From Denticeps clupeoides (Eukaryota > Chordata > Actinopteri > Clupeiformes > Denticipitidae), in contig NC_041720.1 in assembly GCF_900700375.1 (NCBI RefSeq), positions 21,562,345 to 21,626,344 of the forward strand: 64,000 nt of DNA. The letters run 5' to 3'. Positions 45,552 to 56,898 of this stretch are shown one piece after another. A program made the translations under genes and the position numbers. The notes beneath the pieces were generated by a model. The model was given only the letters and a program-made list of their open reading frames with translations. It was not told where the DNA came from and made no database searches. Each line of letters begins with the position of its first letter. Position 1 is the first letter of the stretch.

Positions 45552-46995
45552 TCACCCAACCACCCCACCCGCAAACTCCCTCAGTCTCCGGAGACCCTCA
45601 TCAATGTAGTCCAGTTGATTTTCCTCCATATCCACTCTGGGCCCTTCTGGGGACTGACTGGACTGGTGGGGAGGGGGTGCAATCCGTACTCCCACTGGCG
45701 GCGGCGCGCTGAATGCCAGTGTGGTGTTCGTTTCTCGGCCTTTGCTTCTTGGGGCCCTGGCTGGGGAGAGGGCCCCTTCTGATGTTTCAGCCTCCCTTCT
45801 GCTTTGTTTAACTGTTGTGTTGTTCTTCATCTCACCTTTTCTCTTTGGGGGTCTGGTTTCCAGGGTCTCCGGAGCCACAGCCGACCCTGCACCCTTGGTC
45901 GTCAGTTTCACCTGAGTCCCCTGTGGCTGAATTTGGACCTCTTCACGGAGGGGGGTCTCAGCCAGCGCGTCCGAGTACAAGGGTTTATATTTGGGGCAAG
46001 CCCGGGCCAAATGGTCATCACCGCTGCAGATCTTGCAGCGGCGTGGCCCGGTACAGTCCTTTGCCATGTGGCCTTTGTCCAAACAATTCCTGCACCTTAT
46101 ATTGGTTCAGGCGTCGGCTGTGTGACCCCTCCCCAGGCAAAGTTTGCAGAAGGGAGGCTGCTGGGGATAGAAAAGGTATCCCCTGTTCCCTTCAATGCTA
46201 AAATATCCCGGTGGGTGGCACAACCCATCTGGAGCCGAGGGATCAGGGCGTAGTCGGGCCTGAAACTGACGTCTCCCATTCCATATGCCCAACTCGTCCC
46301 TGATCTCCCGATGGCCAGGCTGAAGATCGACGTACCGTTGTAAAAAGCCTCTGATGGTCTCTGCAGGGAGGAAGGGGTTGAAGATGTGGACGGTGATCTT
46401 CCTATCTGCCCACCAAAGTTGTTCAATTGTGTAGTCTTTCAACCCTTCCTCTTTCTTTTCTTTACAAACCTCCAGTAAAGTGCTGAATCGTCCGTCGGCG
46501 AGGACTGTGACATCCACGAAGCGTTGGGGACCGTTTCTTTGGACACAAACAATGTCAGTGGCCTTCAGGCTCAGGACTCCAAAAAGGACTTCCTTAATAA
46601 AGGGAACTCTCTCCAGGAAGCCCTGGGGGTCTGCTCCCCTCCACTGGAATCGTAGTGTGTTCTTTAATCTCGTAGTTGGTACTTCGGTGGGGGGGGCTGT
46701 CTCCGCTTTGAGACCCCCGGTGGTCCAGAGCCCTGGCCTCGGCCTGGTCGGGAGCGGGTACCTCTGCGTCTGATGTCCTTTCCGTCGAGACATCTGCTGC
46801 ATCACTTGCTTGTTGTTTCCCGTCCTTTTCTTTGTTCTGGCTGTGCCGGTCCCGCTCCTGAATGGTCCTCACTTCATTGCTTTCCTTCGTCCTCGTCGAC
46901 TGGACTTTATCTGGAGGTTTTCCACCTGCTCGTCCCGTCGGGTCTTTCATCATCGTCGTCGTCGTCTTCTTACTGGCCTTAACTCCAGAATCCAT
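45552..46995 (-). pseudogene. Family A ORF1, K1', broken
   Basis: Same organisation as 4554-5997, with the same frameshift near 46690 and the same stop in the first zinc knuckle near 46107. Two residue differences from K1 were seen (Ser/Ala in the C-terminal linker, Ala/Ser after the frameshift). Confidence 0.9.
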
Positions 46996-47204
46996 TGTGA
47001 TACGGGTGCAGAGCCCTAAAAAGGGATCTGTAAGTGCTTTAGCCTTTGAAAAGGCTTTTGGGTTTAAAAGTGCTAAAAGGTGTTGGGGCTAAAAAAAAGA
47101 AAAAAGGCGGGAAAACGTAACAAAGACTAAAAATACCTCTTAACTTACTTTGAAAAAAAGCTGACAAGGCAATGTAAAAAACTTCATTTTGAAAACGTTT
47201 CTCA

Positions 47205-47324
47205 ATAGCTGTAACACCTGGTTTTCACAGGCAGTCTCCCATCCAAGTACTAACCAGGCCCAAGCCTTCTTAGCTTCCAAGATCAGACAAGATCGGGCGT
47301 TCTTCTGCTGGTATGGCCGTAAGC
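47205..47324 (-). rRNA. 5S rRNA-like gene (diverged)
   Basis: Duplicate of 6207-6326, same sequence and same departures from a standard 5S. Confidence 0.65.
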
Positions 47325-47475
47325 AACCTCTGCTTGAAAATCTTGGACTTTTAAACAAAAAGGCGCTTGAAAACATATCAAGGAATAAAAAACTTGCCTT
47401 TGACTGTCAAAAACATGATGGAGAAAAGGCAACAAGTTGGAGTGGTAAGTTTTTATTTGCAACACAACAGAGAAA

Positions 47476-47624
47476 GTGCACCGCTCCCAGAGGCACTGCA
47501 ATACTGGGTCGATGCGTGGAGCGGATGGAGCAAGCTCCTTTGCCGACTCCCTGTTCTAAAAATCCGCTTAATATGTAGTCCCCCGCTGGGGGACGTATCA
47601 GATATTAAACTGATAAGAACAGAT
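47476..47624 (-). pseudogene. U2 snRNA gene, 3' part, split by LINE stack
   Basis: U2 nucleotides 38 to the end. The matching 5' part lies at 56286-56339, so two LINEs totalling about 8.66 kb separate the halves of one U2 gene. Confidence 0.95.
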
Positions 47625-50308
47625 TTTTTTTTTTTTTATCTCATGATCTCTTTATTCAAAATTCCATCACATGTTAAACAAACGCACACCTTCACAAACC
47701 AAAACATTTACATAAATACATCAAACAAGTATCCTTACTAAAATTACAACAAAAACAATTAAGACTCTTGCTTTTTAAGTCTTAAGATTTAAAAGTGCCT
47801 TAAGATGTCATTTTAATTTTAAAAACAAGATAAAACCAAATTAAAAAGGAATGAACGCATGGCCTCTTTACATGTATAAAATCTACATACCATATATTGG
47901 TATCCAACCAAAGGCAAAGGATCTCTCCTGGCCTATCCCCAGGGTACTACTGTTCTCACTTCAGGGTGTCCTCGCTGTGTGCTGCTTAAAAAAGCCTCCT
48001 GAAAACAAAACACTCACCTAAATAAGTTGTGAAAGGGGACCAAAAGGGAGACCCCCTAAACGGTCCCTAACCCCACCACCACATCACACAATAGGTTAGA
48101 TAAATATATAAAACCATACAAGGAAATAAAGGACTTCTCAATGACAACGTTCTCCATGTACAGTGCATATATGTATATATTATTAGTGTATTATTTTTCA
48201 GTATAAATAAATAACCACACAACAAAAAAAATAAAAATAAAAAAACACACACACATTATATAAAACACTCACCATTAATAAAACCACACACTTTAAAAAT
48301 TGTTAAATGCACACAGTTCTAAATCATCATTGCTGTCCATTAAAATGTTCTTTTTATATATTTACCTAATCATCCACACTAACACCCATAAATAATAAAC
48401 AAACCCACCGTTCCCACACATTAAGGTGAAATAAAATGCAATCTTTTTTACTTTAAATTTTTTACAATGTAACTGCAGCCACTTTTTGCCACCGAGGACA
48501 AAAAACGAGACGATGGTCCCGGACGCCAAACAAATGACTGCCGGGCCACAAGCCCAGACTGGAACACCACCCCAAAGCAGCCTCCCTGCAGCACAAGCTA
48601 GCGACGTCCATCCCAATCCCGAACACACAATCATCCCGAACTTTACCAAAAGCACCCTGGGGAATGAGGTCAATCCATTCATAAAAATTAAAATTATAAA
48701 ATTATAAAATCCCAGCCATAAAACCCTTTTTCACCCAACCACCCCACCCGCCAACTCCATCAGTCTCCGGAGACCCTCGTCGATATAATCCAATTGTTGC
48801 TTTTCTTCCAAATCTCCTCGGGGTCCTTCCTGAGACTGACCGGAAAGGGGTGGAGCAGGTGAAAATCCGACTCCCTCTGGCGGTAAAACACTTGCTGCCG
48901 GCATGGTGTTGCTTTCTCGGCCTGTACTTGGCAAGGCCCTGGCTGGGAAAAGGGCCTCTACTGATACTTCAGCCTCCCTTCTGCTTTGCTTAACCGTAAG
49001 ATTGTTTTTACTTTCCCCTTTTCTTTTAGGGGGCCTGGTTGCCAGGGTCTCTGGAGCCACAGCCGACCCTGTCTCCTTGGTGGGTGGAAAGAGCTGGTTC
49101 CCCTGCGGCTGACTCCGAACCTCTTCAAGGAAAGGGGAATCAACTAAAGCATCTGAATACAGAGGTTTATATTTGGGGCAGGCCCGGGCCAGATGATCGT
49201 CACCGCCACATATCCTGCAGCGGCGTGGCCCGGTACAGTCTTTGGCCATGTGGCCCTTGTCCAAACAGTTCCTGCACCTCATGTTTGTGCAGGCGTCGGC
49301 TGTGTGGCCCCTACCCAAGCAAAGTCTACAGAAGGGAGGCTGCTGTGGATAAAACAGGTATCCTCTGTTCCCCTCGATATTAAAATAGCCCAGTGGGTGG
49401 CACAACCCGTCTGGAGCCAAGGGATCAGAACGCAGCCGGGCCTGGAACTGGCGTCTCCCATTCCATATTCCCAGCTCGTCCCGCATCTCCCGATGGCCAG
49501 GCTGAAGATCGACAAACTGCTGTAGATATTTCCTGACGGTCTCTGCAGGTAGGAAGGGGTTGAAGACGTGGACGGTGATAATCTTCTTATCTGCCCACCA
49601 GAGTTGTTCCATTGTGTATTCCTTCAACCCCTCCTCTTTCTTGTCTCTGCATGCCTCCAGCATGGTCGTAAAGCTTCCATCGGCGAGGACAGTCACATCA
49701 ACGAAGCGCTGGGGACCATTCCTCTGGACACAAACAATGTCACTTGCCTTCAGGCTCAGGACTCCGAACAGGACCTCCCTGATAAATGGAACTCTCTCAG
49801 GGAAGCCCTGGGGGTCTGCTCCCCTCCACCGGAACCTCAGCGTGTTCTTCATCCTCGTCACTGGCACTTCGGTGGAGGTGCTGTCTCTGTTTTGAGACCC
49901 CCGGTTGTCCGGAGCCCTGGCCTCGGCCTGGTGGGGAGCGGGCACCTCTGCAACAGAATTTTCTTCCTCCATGCCTTCTGCTGCCTCTAAAACTTGCTGC
50001 TTAACCTCCTTCTCTTTTCTTAACTGGCTCAGCTGGTCCCGCTCCCGAATGGTCCCCAATTCCTTTTTCCTCGCCGGCTGGGCTTTAGCTGGAGGCATGC
50101 TACCTGCTCGTGCCGCCAGGTCTTTCGTCGTCGTCGTATTCTTCCTGGCCTTGGCTCCCGACTCCATCTTCGGGGATGGGGGGGTGCAGAGCCCTAAAAA
50201 GGGCTCTGTAAGTGCTAAGCCTTTGAAAAGTCTGTTGGGTTAAAAAGTGCTGGAGCTAAAAAAAATCTATCTCAGTGGTGCCCCATACACCGCACGACTC
50301 CCACCGAG
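47625..50308 (-). mobile_element. U2-specific LINE family A, copy K2' (ORF1-only half element)
   Basis: Duplicate of K2: poly(A) 3' end at the U2 target, 3' UTR, ORF2 stub (about 48488-48688), intact ORF1, 5' UTR with both hairpins (near 50187-50235) and the terminal stem-loop (50271-50308). Confidence 0.9.
48731..50167 (-). CDS. Family A LINE ORF1 protein, intact (478 aa), K2'
   Basis: Differs from the K2 protein (7732-9168) at only a few residues (for example KKTTTAKD versus KNTTTTKD near residue 10, and LVYFN versus LGYFN near 260, where Gly is the family residue). Three CCHC knuckles at about 280-330 and the C-terminal LDYIDEGLRRLMELAGG are intact. Open in both duplication copies, which mainly reflects recent duplication. 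Confidence 0.9.
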   Translation of the reverse strand: MESGAKARKNTTTTKDLAARAGSMPPAKAQPARKKELGTIRERDQLSQLRKEKEVKQQVLEAAEGMEEENSVAEVPAPHQAEARAPDNRGSQNRDSTSTEVPVTRMKNTLRFRWRGADPQGFPERVPFIREVLFGVLSLKASDIVCVQRNGPQRFVDVTVLADGSFTTMLEACRDKKEEGLKEYTMEQLWWADKKIITVHVFNPFLPAETVRKYLQQFVDLQPGHREMRDELGIWNGRRQFQARLRSDPLAPDGLCHPLGYFNIEGNRGYLFYPQQPPFCRLCLGRGHTADACTNMRCRNCLDKGHMAKDCTGPRRCRICGGDDHLARACPKYKPLYSDALVDSPFLEEVRSQPQGNQLFPPTKETGSAVAPETLATRPPKRKGESKNNLTVKQSRREAEVSVEALFPARALPSTGRESNTMPAASVLPPEGVGFSPAPPLSGQSQEGPRGDLEEKQQLDYIDEGLRRLMELAGGVVG

Positions 50309-50325
50309 AACTGATAAGAACAGAT
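50309..50325 (-). repeat. 17-bp U2 target-site duplication between K2' and K3'
   Basis: aactgataagaacagat, U2 nucleotides 38-54, the sole DNA between the two elements. Confidence 0.95.
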
Positions 50326-51217
50326 CATGCTCTTTATTGAAAATTTCATACAAGACAAAAGTATGACACATAAAACAAAACATTGTTAAATTAAAACCTT
50401 CATATATAAAACACAATAAAAAAGCAAGTTTTCTAAATTACCAATAAAATTCAATAAAGAGTCTTGCTATAAAGTCTTAAGATTTCTTTTTTTAAAATTA
50501 ATCTTAAGATACTTTTAAAAACAAGATAAAACCATAATAAAAACCCCATGGCCTCATAAAAATTAAATAAAAAGACGGAATGCACATACCGCAGCTTGGG
50601 ATCCAATAAAAGGAGGATCCCCCCTGGCCTGTCCCCAGGGTGCTACTGTGCTCGCTTCAGGGTGTCCTCACCGTGTGCTGCCAAAAAAATCTCTTAAAAT
50701 ATAAAACACTACCTAAATCAAAAGTGAATAAGGGACCCACCAAATGGTCCAATTCCCACACCACAAGTTGCACAATAAGTTAAATAAATATATAAATCAA
50801 TACAAAAAAAAAAACAAGTTAAAGAGCTTAAAATGATGAAATTCTCCATGTACAGTTTTTTTTTTTTTTCCACACCAAATTCAAAGTCAAAAAAGTCCAC
50901 ACAGTATGAAACAATCAAAATAGTAAAATCACACATTAAATATATAAATAGGTGCACACGTTTTAAATCATCACATAAGTCCATAGTTATTATTATTATT
51001 ATTTTTTTTCCTTTATATGTTTACTTAAATAACACATCAAAATAAATTTTTTAAATCAAATGAATACACCAAAACCCTCACCCTAATCTGAAATAAAAGG
51101 CAGTCGCTTTTACTTTTTGAGCTTTTTTTGTGTGTTTTAAAAAAAAAATGCAGCCACTACTCGCTTTGAGGACAAAAGGACAAGATGGTCCGGACGCCAC
51201 AAAAAATGGCAACTGGA

Positions 51218-54200
51218 CTACGAGCCCAGAAGGGCGTGCCACTTAAGAGCAGCCTCTTCGTAGCCCATGTTGGTGACGTCCTTCTCCATCCTGAAGTCGA
51301 GTTCAGCCCGGATTTTACGGAAGACACCCTGGGGAGTGAAGTCCGTCCCCCTCCGGATGAGAGCGGCCCTCGCATCCCAGATGGAAGATTTGGTAATGCT
51401 AACGACCTCCCACACCCGAAGGGATGTTGACCCCACCGGTCCCAGCGGCCATCCGTGTAGGATCTTCTCATACGTCAGTACCGTCTGCTGGTCTAGCTTT
51501 CTGCACAGGCTGCCAACCAGACGCCAAATTGCTTTGGCATGCCCACAGTCCCACATAACGTGTCATATGGACTCGTCGTTGTTACACTGGGACTGTGGGC
51601 ACTTGGGGTGCCTGGTCAGTCCATGCCTGTGCAGGACCTCTCTTACTGGCAGCTTGCCGTGGAGGCAACGCCAGTTGAGGTCTTGCAGACGGTGATCTAA
51701 CTCAGGTGGCTGAATCCTGACCCAAGTGCCTTCCTCAAGCCCCAAAAGGGCTTGAGTACCCCTTGTACTGAGCAGAGTCTTATACAAGACCCTATGCTTC
51801 AGCAAGGCTTCACCGAGACCATCTGCCTGGATGGACTTACCCAGGCTAACAGCATACCTGTAGTGGGCAGGCAGCGTCTCGGCCTTGGGAACAGCGTTTG
51901 TCCACAATGGGCACAAATGGCGCATCGGGAAACTCAGCCACAGACGTACGAGGTATTGGTGGGGGTGCTCATGAGGAGCAACCAGACGGCGACAAAGCTC
52001 AGAGAGGTAGAGGCAATCGAGTTTAAGAGGGATGTCAGGTACATCTCTCCCCCCCTCCTCCTTCCTCAGGTACATTACTTCACGCCTCACATACTCATAC
52101 TTGCCCCCCCAGATGAAGCTGAAAACATCCTTTGTTAAACCCCGTTTCATAGCACGGGGAAGGGGGTACACCTGTGCAAGGTAGAGCAATGTGGGCAGAA
52201 TGTCCACCTTTAACACAAGTACCTTTTCGAGGAAGGAGAGGGACCTCCCCTTCCACAACCCCATCTTCCGTCTGGCCTTAGCCAAGCGTTCTTCCCAGTT
52301 GGCCTGGGCCGCCCCTTCAGACTGGAAGAGGACGCCCAAGACTTTAAGAGGGCCTTCACATTGGGGTAAGTCCCCGAAAAGGTCCTCCCTGCCCTTCCAG
52401 CCACCAAAGTACTTAACCACCGACTTTTGAAGATTAAGTGCTGCGCCGGAAGCTCTGCCGAACGCCTGGACCAGGTCCAGCGCCTGACCGAGGGACCGGC
52501 TCGAGCATGCAAATATGGTGGTATCATCCGCATACTGAGCCAGTTTAACCCTTAAACCACCACTTCCTGGAAGCAGCAGACCATCCACTGTGGGACTGGC
52601 ACGGATGGCAGCTGCCAGGGGCTCGATGTAAAGAGCATATAAGAGCGGCGAGAGAGGGCAGCCCTGCCTCACCCCGCCAATCTGGGGGATCCAAAAGCCG
52701 AGTGAGCCATTAAGGCACACCCGACTGCCCACCTCCCGGTAGAGGGACTGGATCCACCCTATGAACTTTGCACTGATCCCCATTCTCTCCAACACTTTAA
52801 ACAGAAAGCAGTGGTCTACACGATCAAACGCCTTCTCTTGGTCTAAACTGACCATTGCGAGGGGGATCTGACGATCCTCCGCCCATGCGATAGCATCCCG
52901 GATCAGGTGTAAATTCCAGAATGCAGATAGTCCAGGGACACCGCATGTCTGGTCAACATGAACCAGACTGGTCATAACTTTCTTCAGGCGCTCAGTCAGT
53001 ATCTTCGCGATTAGCTTTGCATCAACGCAAAGCATGGTCAGGGGTCTCCAGTTGGCCAAGTCAGCTTTATCGCCTTTCTTGTACAACAAGGAGAGCACAC
53101 CTGACCTCATGCTTTTTGTCAGCTTCCCTTGGCTCAGCACCTCTTCAATAACCATAAATAACTCTGGTCCCAGGACATCCCAAAATGAAATATAAAATTC
53201 CACTGGGAGTCCATCCAGGCCCGGAGTTTTACGGCGATTCATACAATGAATTACCTTGGTGACTTCTTCTAAGGTAATGGGAGCCTCTAAGCTGCCCCGG
53301 GCATCACTAGGAAGAACCTTCTCTAGCTTGGCCAGGAAACCTGAGCCCCCAACCGGGTCTGTACTCCGTTTGTTAAAAAGTTGTTTATAAAACGAAGTTG
53401 CAACCTCTAGCATCTGGGATGTGTCCGTGAGAGACTCCCCATGTTGGTTGCGGAGAGTTTCGAAACTTTTCTCCGCTTTGGAGTCTCTCACTTTATTGAA
53501 GAAAAATGCAGTACATTTTTCATTTTCGTCCAACTTTTGACACCTGGCACGAAACAAGGAGGTTTTGGCCTGCTGCTCATGCAGCTGCCGCAAACGATCC
53601 TTGAGTTCCGTGGCCCTACCGGGATTAAAAATCCCCCCATTGTTAAAATGAGAGTACAGTTCCTGTAGCTCCTCCTCTAAGCGTGTGATACGCCAGCGCT
53701 GGGAGGCTCTGCGCTGTTTTGAATAGTTGATGGTAAGGGTCTTGATTTTACTCTTGACCCCTTCCCACCAATCTATCACAGAGGAGCCTGGATCTCTGTA
53801 CTCGGTCCAAAGCTTAAACTGGTCCAGAAATAACTCCCTGTACTCCTTCTCTTCTAAGAGAGAGATGTTGAATTTCCAGTAGCCAGGACCATGGGCTGGG
53901 GCATCGATAATAATCTTTGCCTCCAGCATCACATGATCCGATGGCCACTGGGGAGACAGGGAGACCGCTTTTTACCGCATGGGGGGTGCTGCTAAAATGT
54001 AGTCGATGCGACTACAAGAGCCACGGGTATTGTGCCAGGTCATTCCCAGATCACTAGGGTTGCAAAACTTGAAACCGTCAGTAAGGTTAAAATTACGCAC
54101 AAACTTAATAAAATGTGGAATACTGACATCACTTTTCCCTTCGAGGAAGATGTTGAAGTCACCCCCAATGATGAGATGTCTGGATGTTAAACAAAAGGGG

Positions 54201-54583
54201 ACCAACTGCTCTAACAGCTCTATGCGAGAGGTGGCTTTCACTGGAGCGTAGACGCACAGAACTCTAATGTGCTGCCCCCTCCATGTGGCGTCCACCCCCA
54301 ACACCCTTCCGGGAAGAACCGTGAAGGGGCTTACACTTTGAAAGGCATGGTTCCCAAAAAGGATTCCCACGCCTGACGAATGGACGCCACCCACACTCCA
54401 GTGAGACTCACCCAAGTTCCAGTTCTGGGTGAATATGGCCACATCTCGCTGGTCCCGGAGGTGGACTTCCTGCAGTAAACACAGGTCAAAGGGAGAGGAT
54501 GCCAGTTGGTTAAAAACAGCTGTGCGTTTTACGAAATTTTTCAACCCTCTGACGTTCAATGTTAAAATTTTTAACTCGGCCAT
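51218..54583 (-). pseudogene. Family A ORF2, K3' (about 1,120 codons, two in-frame stops)
   Basis: Endonuclease-RT polyprotein. Endonuclease (residues 1-240): LNVRGLKNF, LLQEVHLRDQ, GGDFNIFLE, SRIDYILA, SDHVML. RT (about 430-760): TPGLDGLPVEFY, NWRPLTMLCVDAKLIAKIL, SLDQEKAFDRVDH, GGVRQGCPLSPLLYALY, catalytic YADD, GAALNLQKS. C-terminal Cys-His motif CPQSQCNN...H...C near 1,000. Stops: TAA near 53967 (right after AAPPMR) and TGA near 51563 (Arg in K4) inside the Cys-His motif; no frameshift was seen. The L1/Tx1-group layout and the U2 target suggest Keno. Confidence 0.9.
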
Positions 54584-54693
54584 GGGGATTAAATAAAATT
54601 TTTAAAATGAATAAAAATCTTACTAAAACCATAAAACCCATAAAATAGTAAAAAAAAATAAAATGATAAAACCCCAGCCATAAAACCCCCCCT

Positions 54694-56145
54694 TCACCCA
54701 ACCACCCCACCCGCATACTCCATCAGCCTCCGGAGACCCTCATCGATAAAGTCTAATTGGAGTTTTTCCTCCCCATCCACTCTGAGTCCCTCCTGAGGCT
54801 GACAGGGCAGGTGGGGAGGGGGTGGTGGGGGCAAAACTCCCACTCCCGCTGGCGATGAAGCACTTAATGCCAGCGGGATGTTGACTTCTCGGTCCTTACT
54901 TGGCGAGGCCCTGGCTGGAGAAAGGGCCTCTTGTGGTTTTTCAGCCTCCCTTCTGCTTTGCTTGTTCATGGTGTCTTTTTTTATCTCCCCTTTTCTTTTG
55001 GAGGGTCTGGTGGCCGGGGTCTCTGGAACAACAGCCGACCCTGCACCCTTGGTGGCTGGAATCACCTGAGCCCCCTGCGGCTGACTCCGGACCTCTTCCC
55101 GGTGGCGGTAATCCACCAGAGCATCCGAATAAAGAGGTTTGTATTGGGGGCAGGCCCGGGCCAGATGGTTATCTCCGCCGCAGATCTTGCAGCGGCGTGG
55201 CCCGGTACAGTCTTTGGCCATGTGGCCTTTATCCAGGCAATTCCTGCACTTCATGTTGGTGCAGGCGTCGGCTGTGTGACCCCTGCCCAGACAGAGTTTG
55301 CAGAAGGGAGGCTGCTGCGGGTAAAAAAGGTAACCTCTGTTCCCTTCTATTGTGAAGTATCCCGGTGGGTGGCACAACCCGTCTGGAGCCGTGGGATCGG
55401 GACGTAGCCGGGCCTGGAACTGGCGTCTCCCATTCCATATGCCCAGCTCGTCCCGCATCTCCCGATGGCCAGGCTGAAGATCGACGTACTGTTGAAGGAA
55501 TTTCCTGACGGTCTCTGCAGGTAAAAAGGGGTTGAAGACGTGGACGGTGATGATTTTCTTATCCGCCCACCAGAGCTGTTCCACTACGTAATTCTTCAAC
55601 CCCTCCTCTTTCTTGTCTCTGCATACCTCCAGCATTGTTGTAAATCTTCCGTCGGCGAGGATGGTAACATCTACAAAGCGCTGGGGACCATTCCTTTGCA
55701 CACAAACAATGTCACATGCAGTCAGGCTCAGGACTCCGAACAGGACCTCCCTGATAAACGGGACTCTCTCAGGGAAGCCCTGGGGGTCTGCTCCCCTCCA
55801 CCGGAACCTCAGTGTGTTCTTCATCCTCGTCGCAGGCATTTCGGTGGAGGTGGAGGTGCTGTCTCTTGTTTGAGACCCCCGGTTGTCCGGAGCCCCGGGC
55901 TCAGCCTGGTGGGGAGCGGACACCTCTGCGCCATCCAAGCTATCTACTGTCTCCATTACCTTCTGCTTCACCTCCTTCTCCTTTCTTTCATTGCTAGACT
56001 GGTCCTGCTCCCGAATGGTCCCCGTTCCCATTTTCCTTGCCGACTGGGCTTTGGCTGGAGGCATGCTACCTGCTTGTCCCGCCAGGTCTTTCGCCGTTGT
56101 CGTCGTCGCCGCCATCTTCTTTCTGGCCCTGGCTCCAGACTCCAT
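54694..56145 (-). CDS. Family A LINE ORF1 protein, intact (483 aa), K3'
   Basis: Start MESGARARKK just below the two 5' UTR hairpins. Charged N-terminus to about residue 100, central domain (RWRGADPQGF, ELGIWNGRRQ), three CCHC knuckles (CKLCLGRGHTADAC, CRNCLDKGHMAKDC, CKICGGDNHLARAC) at about 280-330, a Pro-rich linker with PPPPPP and C-terminus LDFIDEGLRRLMEYAGG. Expected to bind element RNA with ORF2 protein. About 110 bases separate its stop from the ORF2 start. Length fits the K2 protein (478). Confidence 0.92.
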   Translation of the reverse strand: MESGARARKKMAATTTTAKDLAGQAGSMPPAKAQSARKMGTGTIREQDQSSNERKEKEVKQKVMETVDSLDGAEVSAPHQAEPGAPDNRGSQTRDSTSTSTEMPATRMKNTLRFRWRGADPQGFPERVPFIREVLFGVLSLTACDIVCVQRNGPQRFVDVTILADGRFTTMLEVCRDKKEEGLKNYVVEQLWWADKKIITVHVFNPFLPAETVRKFLQQYVDLQPGHREMRDELGIWNGRRQFQARLRPDPTAPDGLCHPPGYFTIEGNRGYLFYPQQPPFCKLCLGRGHTADACTNMKCRNCLDKGHMAKDCTGPRRCKICGGDNHLARACPQYKPLYSDALVDYRHREEVRSQPQGAQVIPATKGAGSAVVPETPATRPSKRKGEIKKDTMNKQSRREAEKPQEALSPARASPSKDREVNIPLALSASSPAGVGVLPPPPPPHLPCQPQEGLRVDGEEKLQLDFIDEGLRRLMEYAGGVVG

Positions 56146-56285
56146 CTTCAGGGGGGTTCAGAGCCCTAAAAAGGGCTCTGTAAGTGCTTAGCCTTTGAAA
56201 AGGCTGTTGGATTAAAAGTGCTAGGTGTTGGGGCAAATAAAAATTATCTCAGTGGTGCCCCATACACCGCACGAATCCCACCGAG

Positions 56286-56339
56286 AACTGATAAGAACAG
56301 ATACTACACTTGATCTTAGCCAAAAGGCAGAGAAGCGAT
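56286..56339 (-). pseudogene. U2 snRNA gene, 5' part (nt 1-54), split
   Basis: Minus strand ATCGCTTCTCTGCCTTTTGG..., U2 nucleotides 1-54 with one change (G to T in the first stem) and the branch-site pairing GTAGTA intact. The remaining U2 lies at 47476-47624. Array-type U2 promoter sequence follows upstream (56340-56459), so transcription from here would run straight into LINE K3'. Confidence 0.93.
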
Positions 56340-56459
56340 AACCTGAAAAAGGCGCCGTGGCGTGCCATTCTCGGAACGTGTGCGGTATTTGCTGGATGGT
56401 GCGCGTATACGTAGCGCACAACACACCACGTTTTCTTAAGTATTCTTTGAACCCATCGT

Positions 56460-56576
56460 GTAGCTCTGTCAAAACAGAGCCCCCAAAAATATTGTGAGCT
56501 TGTTGACGCCCCTTTCCACGGAAATCTTTAGTAAAAGGCGAAAGATTTGTACGTGATGAAGAGAAGCCCAAGCGAC
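56460..56576 (-). ncRNA. U5 snRNA gene
   Basis: U5 is the spliceosomal RNA that holds the exon ends through loop I. The minus strand shows the invariant loop GCCTTTTACTA, the stem CTTTCG...TAAAGATTTCC, the Sm site ATATTTTTGG and the 3' hairpin GGCTCTGTTTTGACAGAGC. One base (GTGGAAAGG for GTGGAGAGG) differs from the second unit. The 5' end (near 56576) is placed by comparison with vertebrate U5 and is approximate. It lies about 120 bases upstream of the U2 start. Confidence 0.88.
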
Positions 56577-56898
56577 AACAACAGGGCCGTAAAGGTGGAG
56601 AGTGTCTCTTGTGTGTTTGGTGCTGACATCAGGGTGCGTCGCACCTTAAGGCCGAGGGCCGGACAACCCCGCCTAATCAATTCAGCTCCACCCTATTCCA
56701 CAGTTAAGCCAGTGAACGACTGTCGAACGATTGTCACAGAGCAGGCACGGACACGAAAACCAAAGAGCAGCTTGTAAAAAAAAAAAAAAGAAGAAAAAAG
56801 GCGGGAAAACGTAACAAAGACTAAAAATACCTCTTAACTAACTTTGAAAAAAAGCTGACAAGGCAATGTAAAAAACTTCATTTTGAAAACGTTTCTCA

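Larger units (their letters stand above)
42465..47084 (-). mobile_element. U2-specific LINE family A, copy K1' (duplicate of K1)
   Basis: Near-identical to K1 at 1467-6085, with the same truncated 3' side at the L2 junction and the same fusion of its 5' UTR to the U5-5S spacer. Confidence 0.9.
41000..52294. repeat. Right copy of the large near-identical duplication (partner 1-11295)
   Basis: This is the second copy of the block described at 1-11295. It starts inside the L2 LINE because the partner copy is cut by the window edge; the true homology may extend further left. At 52294 the sequence continues smoothly into the remainder of LINE copy K3', so this end is the natural continuation, while the corresponding point in the left copy (11296) is a switch to a different family A copy. 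Confidence 0.95.
50326..56285 (-). mobile_element. U2-specific LINE family A, copy K3' (full length, 5.96 kb)
   Basis: This is the most complete family A element. In RNA order it has a 5'-terminal stem-loop, two hairpins (56190-56205 and 56159-56180), ORF1 (intact), an AT-rich spacer of about 110 bases, ORF2 (two in-frame stops only) and a 3' UTR of about 890 bases with AATAAA near its end. It lies between a 17-bp target copy and the intact 5' half of U2. The 3' end meets the target without an A tail. It sets the reference length for the family. Confidence 0.93.

Noticed and set aside
56340-56459. U1, U4 or U6 gene in the array unit
   Set aside because: I looked for their conserved 5' ends and Sm or loop motifs in the unit and found only U2, U5 and the 5S-like gene.
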